A stretch of DNA of 8,092 nucleotides. It comes from Clostridiales bacterium. GTDB lineage: Bacteria > Bacillota > Clostridia > Oscillospirales > Oscillospiraceae. Below the pieces are notes generated by a model. The model saw only the letters and a list, made by a program, of their open reading frames with translations, had not been told where the DNA came from and made no database searches. Positions 1-6,211 of the stretch are shown here, piece by piece. Each line of letters begins with the position of its first letter. The stretch's first letter is position 1. Position numbers and translations under genes: made by a program. The stretch lies in contig JAHZEE010000046.1 in NCBI GenBank assembly GCA_019421975.1, positions 2,028 to 10,119 of the forward strand. The letters are read 5' to 3'.

Positions 1-141
1 CAGCACAGCGCCTGCACCTACTGCGACTATGCGGCGGTCTGTCACTTTGACGCCTCCGGATCGTCCATGCGAAAACGAAAACGCACCTCCCAGGAGCAGT
101 TCTGGCAGCAGGTGCAGCAGGGGAGGGAGAACCATGGCTGA
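1..141 (+). CDS. addB: AddB C-terminus (ATP-dependent nuclease subunit B), 5'-truncated
   Basis: Frame 1 is open from the window edge to a TGA at 139-141 and gives the last 46 residues of a protein. It contains CTYCDYAAVC, a C-x2-C-x5-C cluster followed by HFD. This is the C-terminal cysteine triplet of AddB, which with one distant upstream cysteine holds the 4Fe-4S cluster that pins the AddB nuclease domain. A basic RKRKR stretch and a Gln-rich tail follow. In this family AddB recognises the recombination hotspot and carries one of the two nuclease domains of the AddAB double-strand-break resection complex. The stop codon overlaps the addA start by 8 nt (ATGGCTGA), as expected for translationally coupled partners. 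The short fragment limits the proof, but the cysteine spacing plus the adjacent addA makes the assignment firm. Confidence 0.9.
   Translation, partial: QHSACTYCDYAAVCHFDASGSSMRKRKRTSQEQFWQQVQQGRENHG
121..127 (+). promoter_or_regulatory. Ribosome binding site of addA, inside the addB 3' end
   Basis: A purine-rich GGGAGGG lies 6-7 nt before the ATG at 134. It supports that ATG as the addA start over the in-frame ATG at 29, which lies inside addB coding sequence and would add 35 residues unlike AddA. Confidence 0.75.
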
Positions 142-3100
142 GGTAAAGCTGACGCCAAGCCAGCAGGCCATTGTAAACTACCGGGGCGGCGCAATGCTGA
201 TCTCCGCGGCGGCCGGCTCCGGCAAGACCATGGTACTGGTCCAGCGTCTGCTCTCGTGGATCTGCGATCCCGTGCAGCCCTGCAATGTGGACGACTTTCT
301 GATCATCACCTATACCAAAAAAGCGGCCGGTGAGCTGCGCGCGAAGATCATGGAGGCGCTCAGCCGCCGTCTGGCGCAGGAGCCTGGAAACCGCCATCTG
401 CGCCGTCAGATGCAGCGGATCTACAGCGCGCAGATTTCGACGGTGCACGCATTTTGCGCGGATCTGCTGCGCGCCTACTGCAACAAGCTCTCGATCCAGC
501 CTGACTTTCGGATTGCGGAGGAGACCGAGTGCGCCATGCTGCGCCAAAAGACGGTGGAGCGGGTGCTGGAGGACGCATACGCGGCGCTGGAGCAGACGCC
601 GGATTGGAAGGCGGCGGTGGATCTGCTGGGGGCCGGCCGGGACGACCGGGCGCTGCCGGAGCTGATCCTCTCGGTCTTTGAGCAGGCCCGGTGCAGCCCC
701 TCTCCCAGCGCCTGCCTGGACGGATACCTGGCGCAGCTGGAGATACCGGCAGGGGAGGACGCGGTCAAAAATGTCTGGGGCCAGTGGCTCTGCGGGCAGA
801 TGCGCGCCTTTGCCGCCGCACAGGCAGAGCAGTTCGCGCGTCTTCTGGATGAGATCTCCGTCTCTGCGGCCTATGAGGCGGCCAACGGCCCCGCCCTGCG
901 CCACACCCTGGCAGATCTGCAGGCGCTGGCACAGTGTGAGACCTGGGACGAAATCGCCGCCTGCCATGTCAGCTTTGACCGGCTGAAGCCCGTCAGGAAG
1001 GAGGATGTCGCAGAGCTCAAGGCGCTTGTGAGCGCAGTGCGCGACACCTGCAAAAAGGAGCTGGACCGGCGCATGACGCCGTTCTATGCAGCCTCTGCGG
1101 AGATTTTGCGAGATGAGTGCTCCACCCACGCGGCGCTGCGGGGGCTGATTGCGCTGACGCGCAGCTTCGCTGCGGCCTACACGGCGGCCAAGCAGCGCCG
1201 GGGCGTGCTGGACTTTGGCGATCTGGAGCATCTGAGCCTTCAGCTGCTCTATGGAACGCGTCTGGAGGGCGCCACCGCGGCGGCGCAGGAGATCTCAAGC
1301 CGGTATCGGGAGGTCATGGTGGATGAATACCAGGACACCAACGCCGTGCAGGATCGGATTTTCTGCGGGGTCTCCCATGGCGGCAGCAACCTGTTTATGG
1401 TGGGGGATGTCAAGCAGTCCATCTATCGCTTCCGCATGGCGGATCCCACGATCTTTTTGCAGAAATACCGCAGCTATCCGGATTACGAGCCGGGCTGCAG
1501 CGGGCCGAGGCGGTTTTTCCTGTCGGAAAATTTCCGCTCCCAGGCGGCGATTCTGGACGCCGCCAACCAGGTGTTCTCCTCGGTCATGTCCGAGCAGGTG
1601 GGGGATCTCAGCTACACCGAACAGCAGCAGCTGCGCGCCGGCGCTGCCCATCCGGCGCTGCCCCAGTGCTGTGTGGAGCTGCACTGCCTCCAGACCGAGG
1701 CCGGGGCGGAGGAGGACAGCCCGGACAAGGTACGGGTGGAGGCGCAGTTTGTAGCAGAGCGCATTCAGGCGCTGCTCGCCGCGCCCGCCATGATCTCTGC
1801 AGACGGTCAGACACGGCCGGTGCAGCCGCAGGACATTGTGATCCTGCTCAGAACGCTCTCGCCGGCCGAGGCCTACCTGCAGGCCATGCAGGCGCTTGGC
1901 ATTCCCTGCAGCTGTGAGCGCGCGCAGAGTATTCTGGAGACGACGGAGGTCTCGGTGCTTCTGAGCTTTCTGCAGATCATCGACAATCCCCATCAGGATA
2001 TTCCGCTGCTCAGCGTGCTCTCAAGCCCGCTCTTTTCGTTTACGCCGGATGAGCTGACCGCCATTCGGATGCAGGATCGCCAAATCTCCTTTTTCGACGC
2101 CATGCAGCTGGACACACAGCCGAAGACCCGGCGGTTTTTGGACAAGCTCTCCCAGCTGCGGCGGCAGGCTGCGTCCCTTCCGCCCGGCGCTCTGACAGAG
2201 CACCTGATCCAGGTCTCTGAGATGGAGCCGCTGTTTTCCGTCCTGGAGCACGGGGTGCAGCGGTGCAGAAATCTGCGGACCTTCGCCGATTTTGTGCGCA
2301 GCAGCGAGCCGGTCTATCCGACCCTGACGGAGTTTCTCCAGCAGATTGAGGTTCTGCAGGAAGAGGGGAAATCGATCCCCGCGGAGGCCGCCGCTGCCTC
2401 CGACGGCGTCACCGTGATGACCATTCACAAGTCCAAGGGGCTGGAGTTTCCGGTGGTATTTCTGGCGGATCTCTCCCGCAAATTCAACGAGGAGGACCTG
2501 CGCAGTCCCGTGCTGTTCCACCCGCAGATGGGCCTGGGCGCCATGGCCATGGAGCAGGAGCACCTGATCCGGTTTCCGACGCTGGCCCGCAACGCCATCT
2601 CCGACCGCATCCGGTGCGAGAACCACTCCGAGGAGCTGCGGGTGCTCTATGTGGCCATGACCCGCGCCAAGGATCTGCTGATTATGAGCTATTGTACCCG
2701 CTATCTGCAGACCGAGCTGAGCCAGCTGGCCGCCGGGCTGACCGCGCCGGTCCATCCGCTGAAAAGTGCGGCCGTCCGCGCGCCCGGGCAGTGGATCCTG
2801 CTCTCCGCCCTCTGCCGCCAGGAGGCCGGCGCGCTCTTTGCGGTGACCGGGCGGCCCGACTGCGCCGGCGTCTGTCCGGGGCCGCCGTGGCAGATCACGC
2901 TGGTACAGTCCGAGGTGGGCCGGCAGGCCGGGGCGCGTACGCCGCAGGCCGGAGCGCCGCTTCCGGCGCCCGATCGGGAGCTGGTGCGGCAGATGTTGCA
3001 GTTTCGCTACCCGGACCCCATCCAGACCACCACGCCTGCCAAGCTCACCCCCACCCAGCTCAAGGGAAGGGTGGAGGACCGGGAGGCGGCAGACGAGGCG

Positions 3101-3685
3101 GCCTCGCTCCAGGCCCCGCTGCAGGTGCATGTGCGCAAACCGCGCTTTGTCCAGGCGAAAACCCTCACACCGGCCGAGCGCGGCGCGGCCGTCCACCTGG
3201 CGCTGCAGTTTCTGGACTTTTCCCGCTGTACCACCCCGGCGCGCGTGGAGCAGCAGCTGCAGCAGCTCGTTGCGGCGCGCCATCTGAGCGCGGAGCAGGC
3301 GCGCGCCATAGAGCCGGGGCAGATCTTTACATTTCTCCAATCTGCGCTCGGCCAGCGCATGCTCCACGCCATATCGCCGCCCATGCGGGAGTTCAAGTTC
3401 TCCATTCTGGCCGATGGGCAGACCTTCGGCGCCTTTGGCGGACAGCTTCTGCTGCAGGGCGTGGTGGACTGCTGCTGGCAGGAGGCGGACGGCGTTGTCA
3501 TTTTGGATTTTAAGACCGATCATGTCACCGCGCAGGACGCCCCGGCGCGCGCGGAGCAGTACCGCCCACAGCTCCGGGCCTATGCCTATGCCATGCGCCA
3601 GGTGCTGCAGCAGCCGGTCAAGCAGTGCTGGCTCTATTTTCTCGCCGCCGGATGCAGCGTTCCGCTTTTGGAGGGCGAAGAATAA
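134..3685 (+). CDS. addA: AddA: ATP-dependent helicase/nuclease subunit A
   Basis: The product is 1183 residues, close to the usual AddA length of about 1200. It is a UvrD-type superfamily 1 helicase with a C-terminal RecB-family nuclease domain, and with AddB it resects double-strand breaks for RecA recombination in the cytoplasm. Visible motifs: Walker A AAAGSGKT (25-32), Walker B DEYQDTN (397-403), GDVKQSIYRFR (424-434), TIHKSKGLEF (763-772) and LRVLYVAMTRAK (835-846). In the nuclease part, His1021 lies in GAAVH, Asp1112 in GVVD, Asp1125 and Lys1127 in LDFKTD, and Gln1146/Tyr1150 in QYRPQLRAY, so the nuclease site appears intact. The start ATG follows a GGGAGGG site and overlaps the addB stop, implying a co-transcribed, coupled addBA pair. 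A strong hairpin begins at the stop codon. Confidence 0.97.
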   Translation: MAEVKLTPSQQAIVNYRGGAMLISAAAGSGKTMVLVQRLLSWICDPVQPCNVDDFLIITYTKKAAGELRAKIMEALSRRLAQEPGNRHLRRQMQRIYSAQISTVHAFCADLLRAYCNKLSIQPDFRIAEETECAMLRQKTVERVLEDAYAALEQTPDWKAAVDLLGAGRDDRALPELILSVFEQARCSPSPSACLDGYLAQLEIPAGEDAVKNVWGQWLCGQMRAFAAAQAEQFARLLDEISVSAAYEAANGPALRHTLADLQALAQCETWDEIAACHVSFDRLKPVRKEDVAELKALVSAVRDTCKKELDRRMTPFYAASAEILRDECSTHAALRGLIALTRSFAAAYTAAKQRRGVLDFGDLEHLSLQLLYGTRLEGATAAAQEISSRYREVMVDEYQDTNAVQDRIFCGVSHGGSNLFMVGDVKQSIYRFRMADPTIFLQKYRSYPDYEPGCSGPRRFFLSENFRSQAAILDAANQVFSSVMSEQVGDLSYTEQQQLRAGAAHPALPQCCVELHCLQTEAGAEEDSPDKVRVEAQFVAERIQALLAAPAMISADGQTRPVQPQDIVILLRTLSPAEAYLQAMQALGIPCSCERAQSILETTEVSVLLSFLQIIDNPHQDIPLLSVLSSPLFSFTPDELTAIRMQDRQISFFDAMQLDTQPKTRRFLDKLSQLRRQAASLPPGALTEHLIQVSEMEPLFSVLEHGVQRCRNLRTFADFVRSSEPVYPTLTEFLQQIEVLQEEGKSIPAEAAAASDGVTVMTIHKSKGLEFPVVFLADLSRKFNEEDLRSPVLFHPQMGLGAMAMEQEHLIRFPTLARNAISDRIRCENHSEELRVLYVAMTRAKDLLIMSYCTRYLQTELSQLAAGLTAPVHPLKSAAVRAPGQWILLSALCRQEAGALFAVTGRPDCAGVCPGPPWQITLVQSEVGRQAGARTPQAGAPLPAPDRELVRQMLQFRYPDPIQTTTPAKLTPTQLKGRVEDREAADEAASLQAPLQVHVRKPRFVQAKTLTPAERGAAVHLALQFLDFSRCTTPARVEQQLQQLVAARHLSAEQARAIEPGQIFTFLQSALGQRMLHAISPPMREFKFSILADGQTFGAFGGQLLLQGVVDCCWQEADGVVILDFKTDHVTAQDAPARAEQYRPQLRAYAYAMRQVLQQPVKQCWLYFLAAGCSVPLLEGEE

Positions 3686-3726
3686 AAAACAGCCGGGAAA
3701 TCCAAATGGATTTCCCGGCTGTTTTT
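3685..3726. terminator. Bidirectional intrinsic terminator between convergent units
   Basis: Two perfectly complementary 19-nt arms (3685-3703 and 3708-3726) flank a 4-nt AAAT loop. The stem core is CAGCCGGGAAATCC. The arms begin with A5 and end with T5, so each strand shows a GC-rich hairpin followed by a U tract. It overlaps the final base of the addA stop codon. On the minus strand it lies 15 nt past the stop of the 34-codon gene, so it should end both addBA and the leftward spore unit. Confidence 0.93.
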
Positions 3727-3741
3727 ATCCCAGCTGTGCGC

Positions 3742-3846
3742 TTAGCAGCCGCACTTCTGCTCCTGGCTGTCGCCCTTCTTCTGCTGCTTCTGGCACTTCT
3801 CGTTCTGCTGGTTGGTCTTCTGGTTGTTCTGATTATGGTTTTCCAC
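3742..3846 (-). CDS. Small Gln/Asn/Lys-rich, Cys-tailed protein (34 aa), probable forespore protein
   Basis: GTG start at 3846-3844, TAA stop at 3744-3742. A perfect AGGAGG lies 9 nt upstream, which is strong support for a real start. By direct reading the 34 residues are 9 Gln, 6 Asn, 6 Lys, 3 Glu, 3 Cys, 2 Gly and one each of His, Thr, Asp, Ser and the initiator. There is no aliphatic, aromatic or proline residue, so the chain should be disordered and slightly basic. It starts MENHNQNNQ, has Cys18 in EKCQKQQKKG, and ends KCGC (Cys32, Cys34). It sits downstream of spoVAE with a sigma-G-like promoter of its own, suggesting forespore expression. The composition loosely resembles Gln/Asn-rich gamma-type small acid-soluble spore proteins, but the cysteines and short length do not fit that family. 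I do not recognise a named family. A metal-binding, thiol-crosslinked or spore-packing role is only inference. Confidence 0.72.
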   Translation of the reverse strand: MENHNQNNQKTNQQNEKCQKQQKKGDSQEQKCGC

Positions 3847-3855
3847 TTTCAAGAA

Positions 3856-3861
3856 CCTCCT
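3856..3861 (-). promoter_or_regulatory. Perfect ribosome binding site of the 34-codon gene
   Basis: On the minus strand this is AGGAGG, fully complementary to the 16S 3' end, 9 nt before the GTG at 3846. A nearer in-frame TTG (3850-3852) would leave only 3 nt, so GTG is the better start. Confidence 0.8.
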
Positions 3862-3875
3862 GTGTTAGAATTGTT

Positions 3876-3891
3876 TGCGATACCTTTCGCA
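3876..3891 (-). other. Small hairpin near the predicted 5' end of the small-gene transcript
   Basis: On the minus strand, TGCGA-6 nt-TCGCA forms a 5-bp stem with loop AAGGTA. It begins within a few bases of the start expected from the upstream -10 box. It could stabilise the 5' end of the message or be chance; no ligand or regulatory class is evident. Confidence 0.3.
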
Positions 3892-3895
3892 GTCC

Positions 3896-3926
3896 TAGTA
3901 TGCGCAGTTCGCCTGCACTCTATCCA
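3896..3926 (-). promoter_or_regulatory. Sigma-G-like promoter for the 34-codon gene
   Basis: Minus strand reads TGGATA (3926-3921), 18 nt, then CATACTA (3902-3896). The Bacillus sigma-G consensus is about TGAATA, 17-18 nt, CATACTA, so the -10 matches exactly and the -35 has one mismatch. The -35 starts 1 nt past the last base of the spoVAE stop. The predicted start lies near 3888-3890, giving a leader of roughly 40 nt. The same heptamer precedes spoVAD, which supports a shared forespore regulon. Confidence 0.68.
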
Positions 3927-3927
3927 T

Positions 3928-4284
3928 TCAGCTCTTGTCCTTTGGGTGGAACAGCAGCGCAAACAAAAGACCAAAGACGATCGCAGCGGTGATTCCGCCC
4001 GAGGCGTGGATCACGCCGCCGGTAAATGCGCCGATGATCCCGTCGGACGCCACCGCCTCCTTGACGCCCTTTGCCAGACTGTAGCCGAAGCCGGTCAGCG
4101 GGACCGTGGCGCCGGCGCCGCCAAACTGCACCACATATTCATAGATTCCGAGTCCGCCCAGAACGACGCCGAGCACCACATAGGTCACCAGAATCCGCGC
4201 CGGGGTCAGTTTTGTTTTGTCCAGAAGAATCTGGCCGATCAGGCAGAGAACGCCGCCTGTGATAAAAGCTGTTAAATATTCCAT
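3928..4284 (-). CDS. spoVAE: SpoVAE (SpoVAEB-type) stage V sporulation membrane protein
   Basis: A 118-residue protein with the SpoVAE signature GGAGATVPLTGFGYSLAKG (55-73), followed by DGIIGAFTGG (81-90). Hydrophobic segments lie at about 3-21, 31-53 and 90-112, and the tail is charged (HPKDKS). SpoVA proteins sit in the inner forespore membrane and move Ca-dipicolinic acid into the spore, and out on germination. ATG at 4284-4282 is preceded by AGAGAGG 4 nt upstream. The start overlaps the 3' end of spoVAD by 13 nt in another frame, indicating translational coupling. Length agrees with the family (about 115-120). Regulation is expected from the sigma-G-like promoter before spoVAD. Confidence 0.94.
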   Translation of the reverse strand: MEYLTAFITGGVLCLIGQILLDKTKLTPARILVTYVVLGVVLGGLGIYEYVVQFGGAGATVPLTGFGYSLAKGVKEAVASDGIIGAFTGGVIHASGGITAAIVFGLLFALLFHPKDKS

Positions 4285-5306
4285 ACAACCTCTCTTTTCC
4301 TGCTGATGGTGACCGCATGGCAGATGGCCGGGACGGATTCCCCCTGTTGTGTGGAGACCGGGGAGAGAAGCGCGCCTGTGCCGCAGAACAAAATGCGCTC
4401 CCATTTGCCCTTTTGCATCTGCCTGAGCAGATAGCCGCAGAGCACGGAGGCGCTGCAGCCGCAGCCAGAGCCCCCTGCGTGGACATCCTGCTGCTGCACA
4501 TCGAACACCATGGTGCCGCAGTCGTCGTAGCAATCGTCCAGCGGCGTGCCGTCCTTTGAAAACAAATCGGAGACAATCTGCTTTCCCAGCACCCCCAGGT
4601 CGCCTGTGACAATGAGGTCATAGTCCTGCGCCCTGAGGTTCAGATCCTGCAGATGCGCCTTGATCGTCTCATAGGCCGCCGGGGCCATGGCGGCGCCCAT
4701 GTTGTTGGCATCTTTAATGCCGTAGTCCACAATGATGCCTGTGGTGGCCGCCTGCAGGTACGGGCCCTCGCCCTCCGGCTGCACCAGAACACAGCCGGCC
4801 CCCGTCACGGTCCACTGGGCGGTCGGGGTCCGCTGCCCGCCGTAGACCAGGGGGAAGCGGTACTGCCGCTCGGCCGAGGCAAAGTGGGAAGAGGTCATGG
4901 CCGCTGCATGCTCTGCATAGCCGCCGTCCACCATCATTGCCGCCAGAGACAGGCTCTCCGCCATGGTCGAGCAGGCGCCGTAGAGGCCGTAAAAGGGGAT
5001 CCCGGAGGCCCGCAGGGAGAAGCTCGAGCTGACGCATTGGTTGAGCAGATCCCCTGCAAAGATGACATCCAGATCCTTTGTCTGCCAGTTTTTCTTTTTT
5101 AATGCCGCCTCCAGTGCGAGAATCTGCATCTGGCTCTCGGCCTTTTCCCAGCTCTTTTGGCCGAATTTTGTATCGTTTTCCACCAGGTCAAAATAGGATG
5201 CCAGCGGACCCTCTCCCTCTTTTTTCCCCGCAACCGAAGCGAAACTCGCAATCGACGGCTGCGTCGGAAACACCATGGTCTGCCGGCCGCGACGCCTTGT
5301 CTCCAT
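4272..5306 (-). CDS. spoVAD: SpoVAD: dipicolinic-acid-binding stage V sporulation protein
   Basis: A 344-residue soluble protein of the thiolase-like fold, similar in length to Bacillus SpoVAD (about 338). Hallmarks: N-terminal FPTQPSIASFASVAGKKEGEGPL, then SQMQILALEAALKK, the thiolase-like YGACSTMAE (Cys112), the middle TPTAQWTVTGAG, VTGDLGVLG, and the Cys-rich GGSGCGCSA (Cys282, Cys284). SpoVAD is known to bind dipicolinic acid and works with SpoVAC/SpoVAE in uptake into the forespore. I chose ATG at 5306 because GGAGG (5318-5314) stands 7 nt before it; a GTG at 5312 would be only 1 nt away, and a later ATG at 5276 lacks that spacing. This leaves a basic METRRRGR extension. No spoVAC lies upstream: the next feature is a promoter, then the terminator of a different unit. 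Confidence 0.96.
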   Translation of the reverse strand: METRRRGRQTMVFPTQPSIASFASVAGKKEGEGPLASYFDLVENDTKFGQKSWEKAESQMQILALEAALKKKNWQTKDLDVIFAGDLLNQCVSSSFSLRASGIPFYGLYGACSTMAESLSLAAMMVDGGYAEHAAAMTSSHFASAERQYRFPLVYGGQRTPTAQWTVTGAGCVLVQPEGEGPYLQAATTGIIVDYGIKDANNMGAAMAPAAYETIKAHLQDLNLRAQDYDLIVTGDLGVLGKQIVSDLFSKDGTPLDDCYDDCGTMVFDVQQQDVHAGGSGCGCSASVLCGYLLRQMQKGKWERILFCGTGALLSPVSTQQGESVPAICHAVTISRKREVVWNI

Positions 5307-5313
5307 TTGCACG

Positions 5314-5318
5314 CCTCC
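5314..5318 (-). promoter_or_regulatory. Ribosome binding site deciding the spoVAD start
   Basis: Minus-strand GGAGG with a 7-nt spacer to the ATG at 5306. The spacing rules out the in-frame GTG at 5312 as the main start. Confidence 0.8.
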
Positions 5319-5333
5319 ATTTTTTATTTGGAG

Positions 5334-5363
5334 TAGTATGTGACAAATCAGAAAAAATATCCC
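5334..5363 (-). promoter_or_regulatory. Sigma-G-like promoter of spoVAD-spoVAE
   Basis: Minus strand reads GGGATA (5363-5358), 17 nt, then CATACTA (5340-5334), 27 nt before the spoVAD ATG. The -10 equals the sigma-G consensus and the -35 matches TGAATA at four of six positions. Sigma-G control of spoVA is established in Bacillus and Clostridia, so this site agrees with the gene it serves. It lies between the terminator of the previous unit and spoVAD. Confidence 0.72.
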
Positions 5364-5401
5364 AAGGAGCGCTTACAATCTCAGCGATTGAAAAAATGCG
5401 C

Positions 5402-5437
5402 AAAAAGGGCCGGACCGTCAGCGCTGACGGTCCGGCC
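5402..5437 (-). terminator. Intrinsic terminator: perfect palindrome after the TSCPD gene
   Basis: Bases 5408-5437 are a perfect 30-nt palindrome centred on AGC|GCT, with GGCCGGACCG in the outer arm. On the minus strand it is followed by CTTTTT (5407-5402). It begins 9 nt past the TAG stop of the TSCPD gene. The plus-strand side has only TTTG, so it is directional. It insulates spoVAD from the unit upstream. Confidence 0.9.
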
Positions 5438-5446
5438 TTTGTCCGC

Positions 5447-5695
5447 CTATTCTTTTTGGGCCTGTTCAATGGCGATGGCCAGCTGATCCGGGCAGGAGGT
5501 CGGCTTTGCGCCGCAGCGAATTCCGCGCAGGCGGCGCACCGCCTCCTGGGCCGGCATGCCGTCCACCAGCGCGGCCACGCCCTGGGTGTTTCCGCTGCAG
5601 CCGCCCTGAAACCGCACATGCCTGACGCAGCCGTCCTCCAGATCAAATGTGATCCTTCTGGAGCAGACGCCATGGGTCTGATAACTGTATTGCAT
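5447..5695 (-). CDS. TSCPD-domain protein (TIGR03905-like)
   Basis: An 82-residue single-domain protein. Signature pieces are THGVCSRRITFDLEDG (7-22), FQGGCSGN (29-36), LVDGMPAQEAVRRLRGIRCG (43-62) and TSCPDQLA (66-73). Cys11, Cys33, Cys61 and Cys68 fall at the conserved places, suggesting a metal site. TSCPD domains also occur at the C-terminus of some class II ribonucleotide reductases; the function of the stand-alone form is not established. ATG at 5695 is preceded by a GAGGAAG-type site. It is the last gene of the leftward hydrolase-deacylase-TSCPD group, 20 nt after the deacylase stop and just before the palindromic terminator. Confidence 0.9.
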   Translation of the reverse strand: MQYSYQTHGVCSRRITFDLEDGCVRHVRFQGGCSGNTQGVAALVDGMPAQEAVRRLRGIRCGAKPTSCPDQLAIAIEQAQKE

Positions 5696-5715
5696 CCATT
5701 CTTCCTCACTTTTTC

Positions 5716-6204
5716 TCAGACCGTCAGGTCTGCAATTTTCATGGGCACATAGCCGATCAGCGCCTCCGGCGCCAGCACAACCTGTCGGCCCCGCATGCCA
5801 GCTGAGACCGCAATCTGCGGGTAGAGCAGGGCAGTCTCATCGATCCAGGTGGGGAACGGTTTTTTCATGCCCACAGGGCTGCATCCGCCGCGCAGATACC
5901 CGGTCAGCTCCACAAGCTCCCGCACATGGACCAGCTCCACCTTTTTCTCTGCCGCCGCCTGCGCCGCCTTTTTGAGATCCAGCTCGCAGCAGACCGGGAT
6001 GCAGAATACCAGCAGCGCCCCGTTTCGGTCCGCGCGCGCCACCAGGGTCTTGAACACCTGCTCCGGCGGCATTCCGGTCTGCTCGGCGGCGTGCATGCCG
6101 CTCAGGTCGTTCTCATCGTACGCATATTCTGCCGTGCGGTAGGGGATCTGTGCCTGATCCAGCAGCCGCATGGCGTTGGTCTTTACCGCTTTCTCGTGCT
6201 TCAT
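5716..6204 (-). CDS. ybaK: YbaK/EbsC-family Cys-tRNA(Pro)/aminoacyl-tRNA deacylase
   Basis: A 162-residue cytoplasmic protein of the YbaK/EbsC group, which hydrolyses wrongly charged tRNAs, classically Cys-tRNA(Pro). Visible: N-terminal KTNAMRLLDQAQIPY, the EQVFKTLVA motif whose Lys52 corresponds to the conserved catalytic lysine, LDLKKAAQAAAEKK (76-89), and the loop LRGGCSPVGMKKPFP (104-118) typical of the family. Length matches the usual 155-165. I start at MKHEKAV (ATG at 6204-6202), 7 nt after the hydrolase stop, with GGGGTGAG overlapping that stop as ribosome site. A farther in-frame ATG at 6237 would overlap the hydrolase gene and add 11 residues unlike the family. It probably shares a transcript with its two neighbours. 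Confidence 0.93.
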   Translation of the reverse strand: MKHEKAVKTNAMRLLDQAQIPYRTAEYAYDENDLSGMHAAEQTGMPPEQVFKTLVARADRNGALLVFCIPVCCELDLKKAAQAAAEKKVELVHVRELVELTGYLRGGCSPVGMKKPFPTWIDETALLYPQIAVSAGMRGRQVVLAPEALIGYVPMKIADLTV

Positions 6205-6211
6205 CCCTGTC

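Noticed and set aside
29..133. Upstream in-frame extension of addA
   Set aside because: These codons overlap the addB C-terminus, and the added residues do not resemble AddA. ATG 134 has the ribosome site and the typical coupled overlap.
2021..3523. 500-codon open frame on the minus strand inside addA
   Set aside because: It is exactly antisense to well-conserved AddA coding sequence with intact motifs. Long open antisense frames are common in GC-rich genes, and the translation shows no recognisable domain.
3625..4275. Plus-strand frame with a Leu/Val-rich, membrane-like stretch
   Set aside because: The hydrophobic run is the complement of the Gln/Asn/Lys codons of the 34-codon minus gene, and the rest is antisense to spoVAE. 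It also runs through the terminator hairpin and has no ribosome site.
5408..5437. Perfect palindrome considered as a regulator operator or attachment site
   Set aside because: It directly follows a stop codon and is followed by a T tract on the minus strand, which an intrinsic terminator explains fully.
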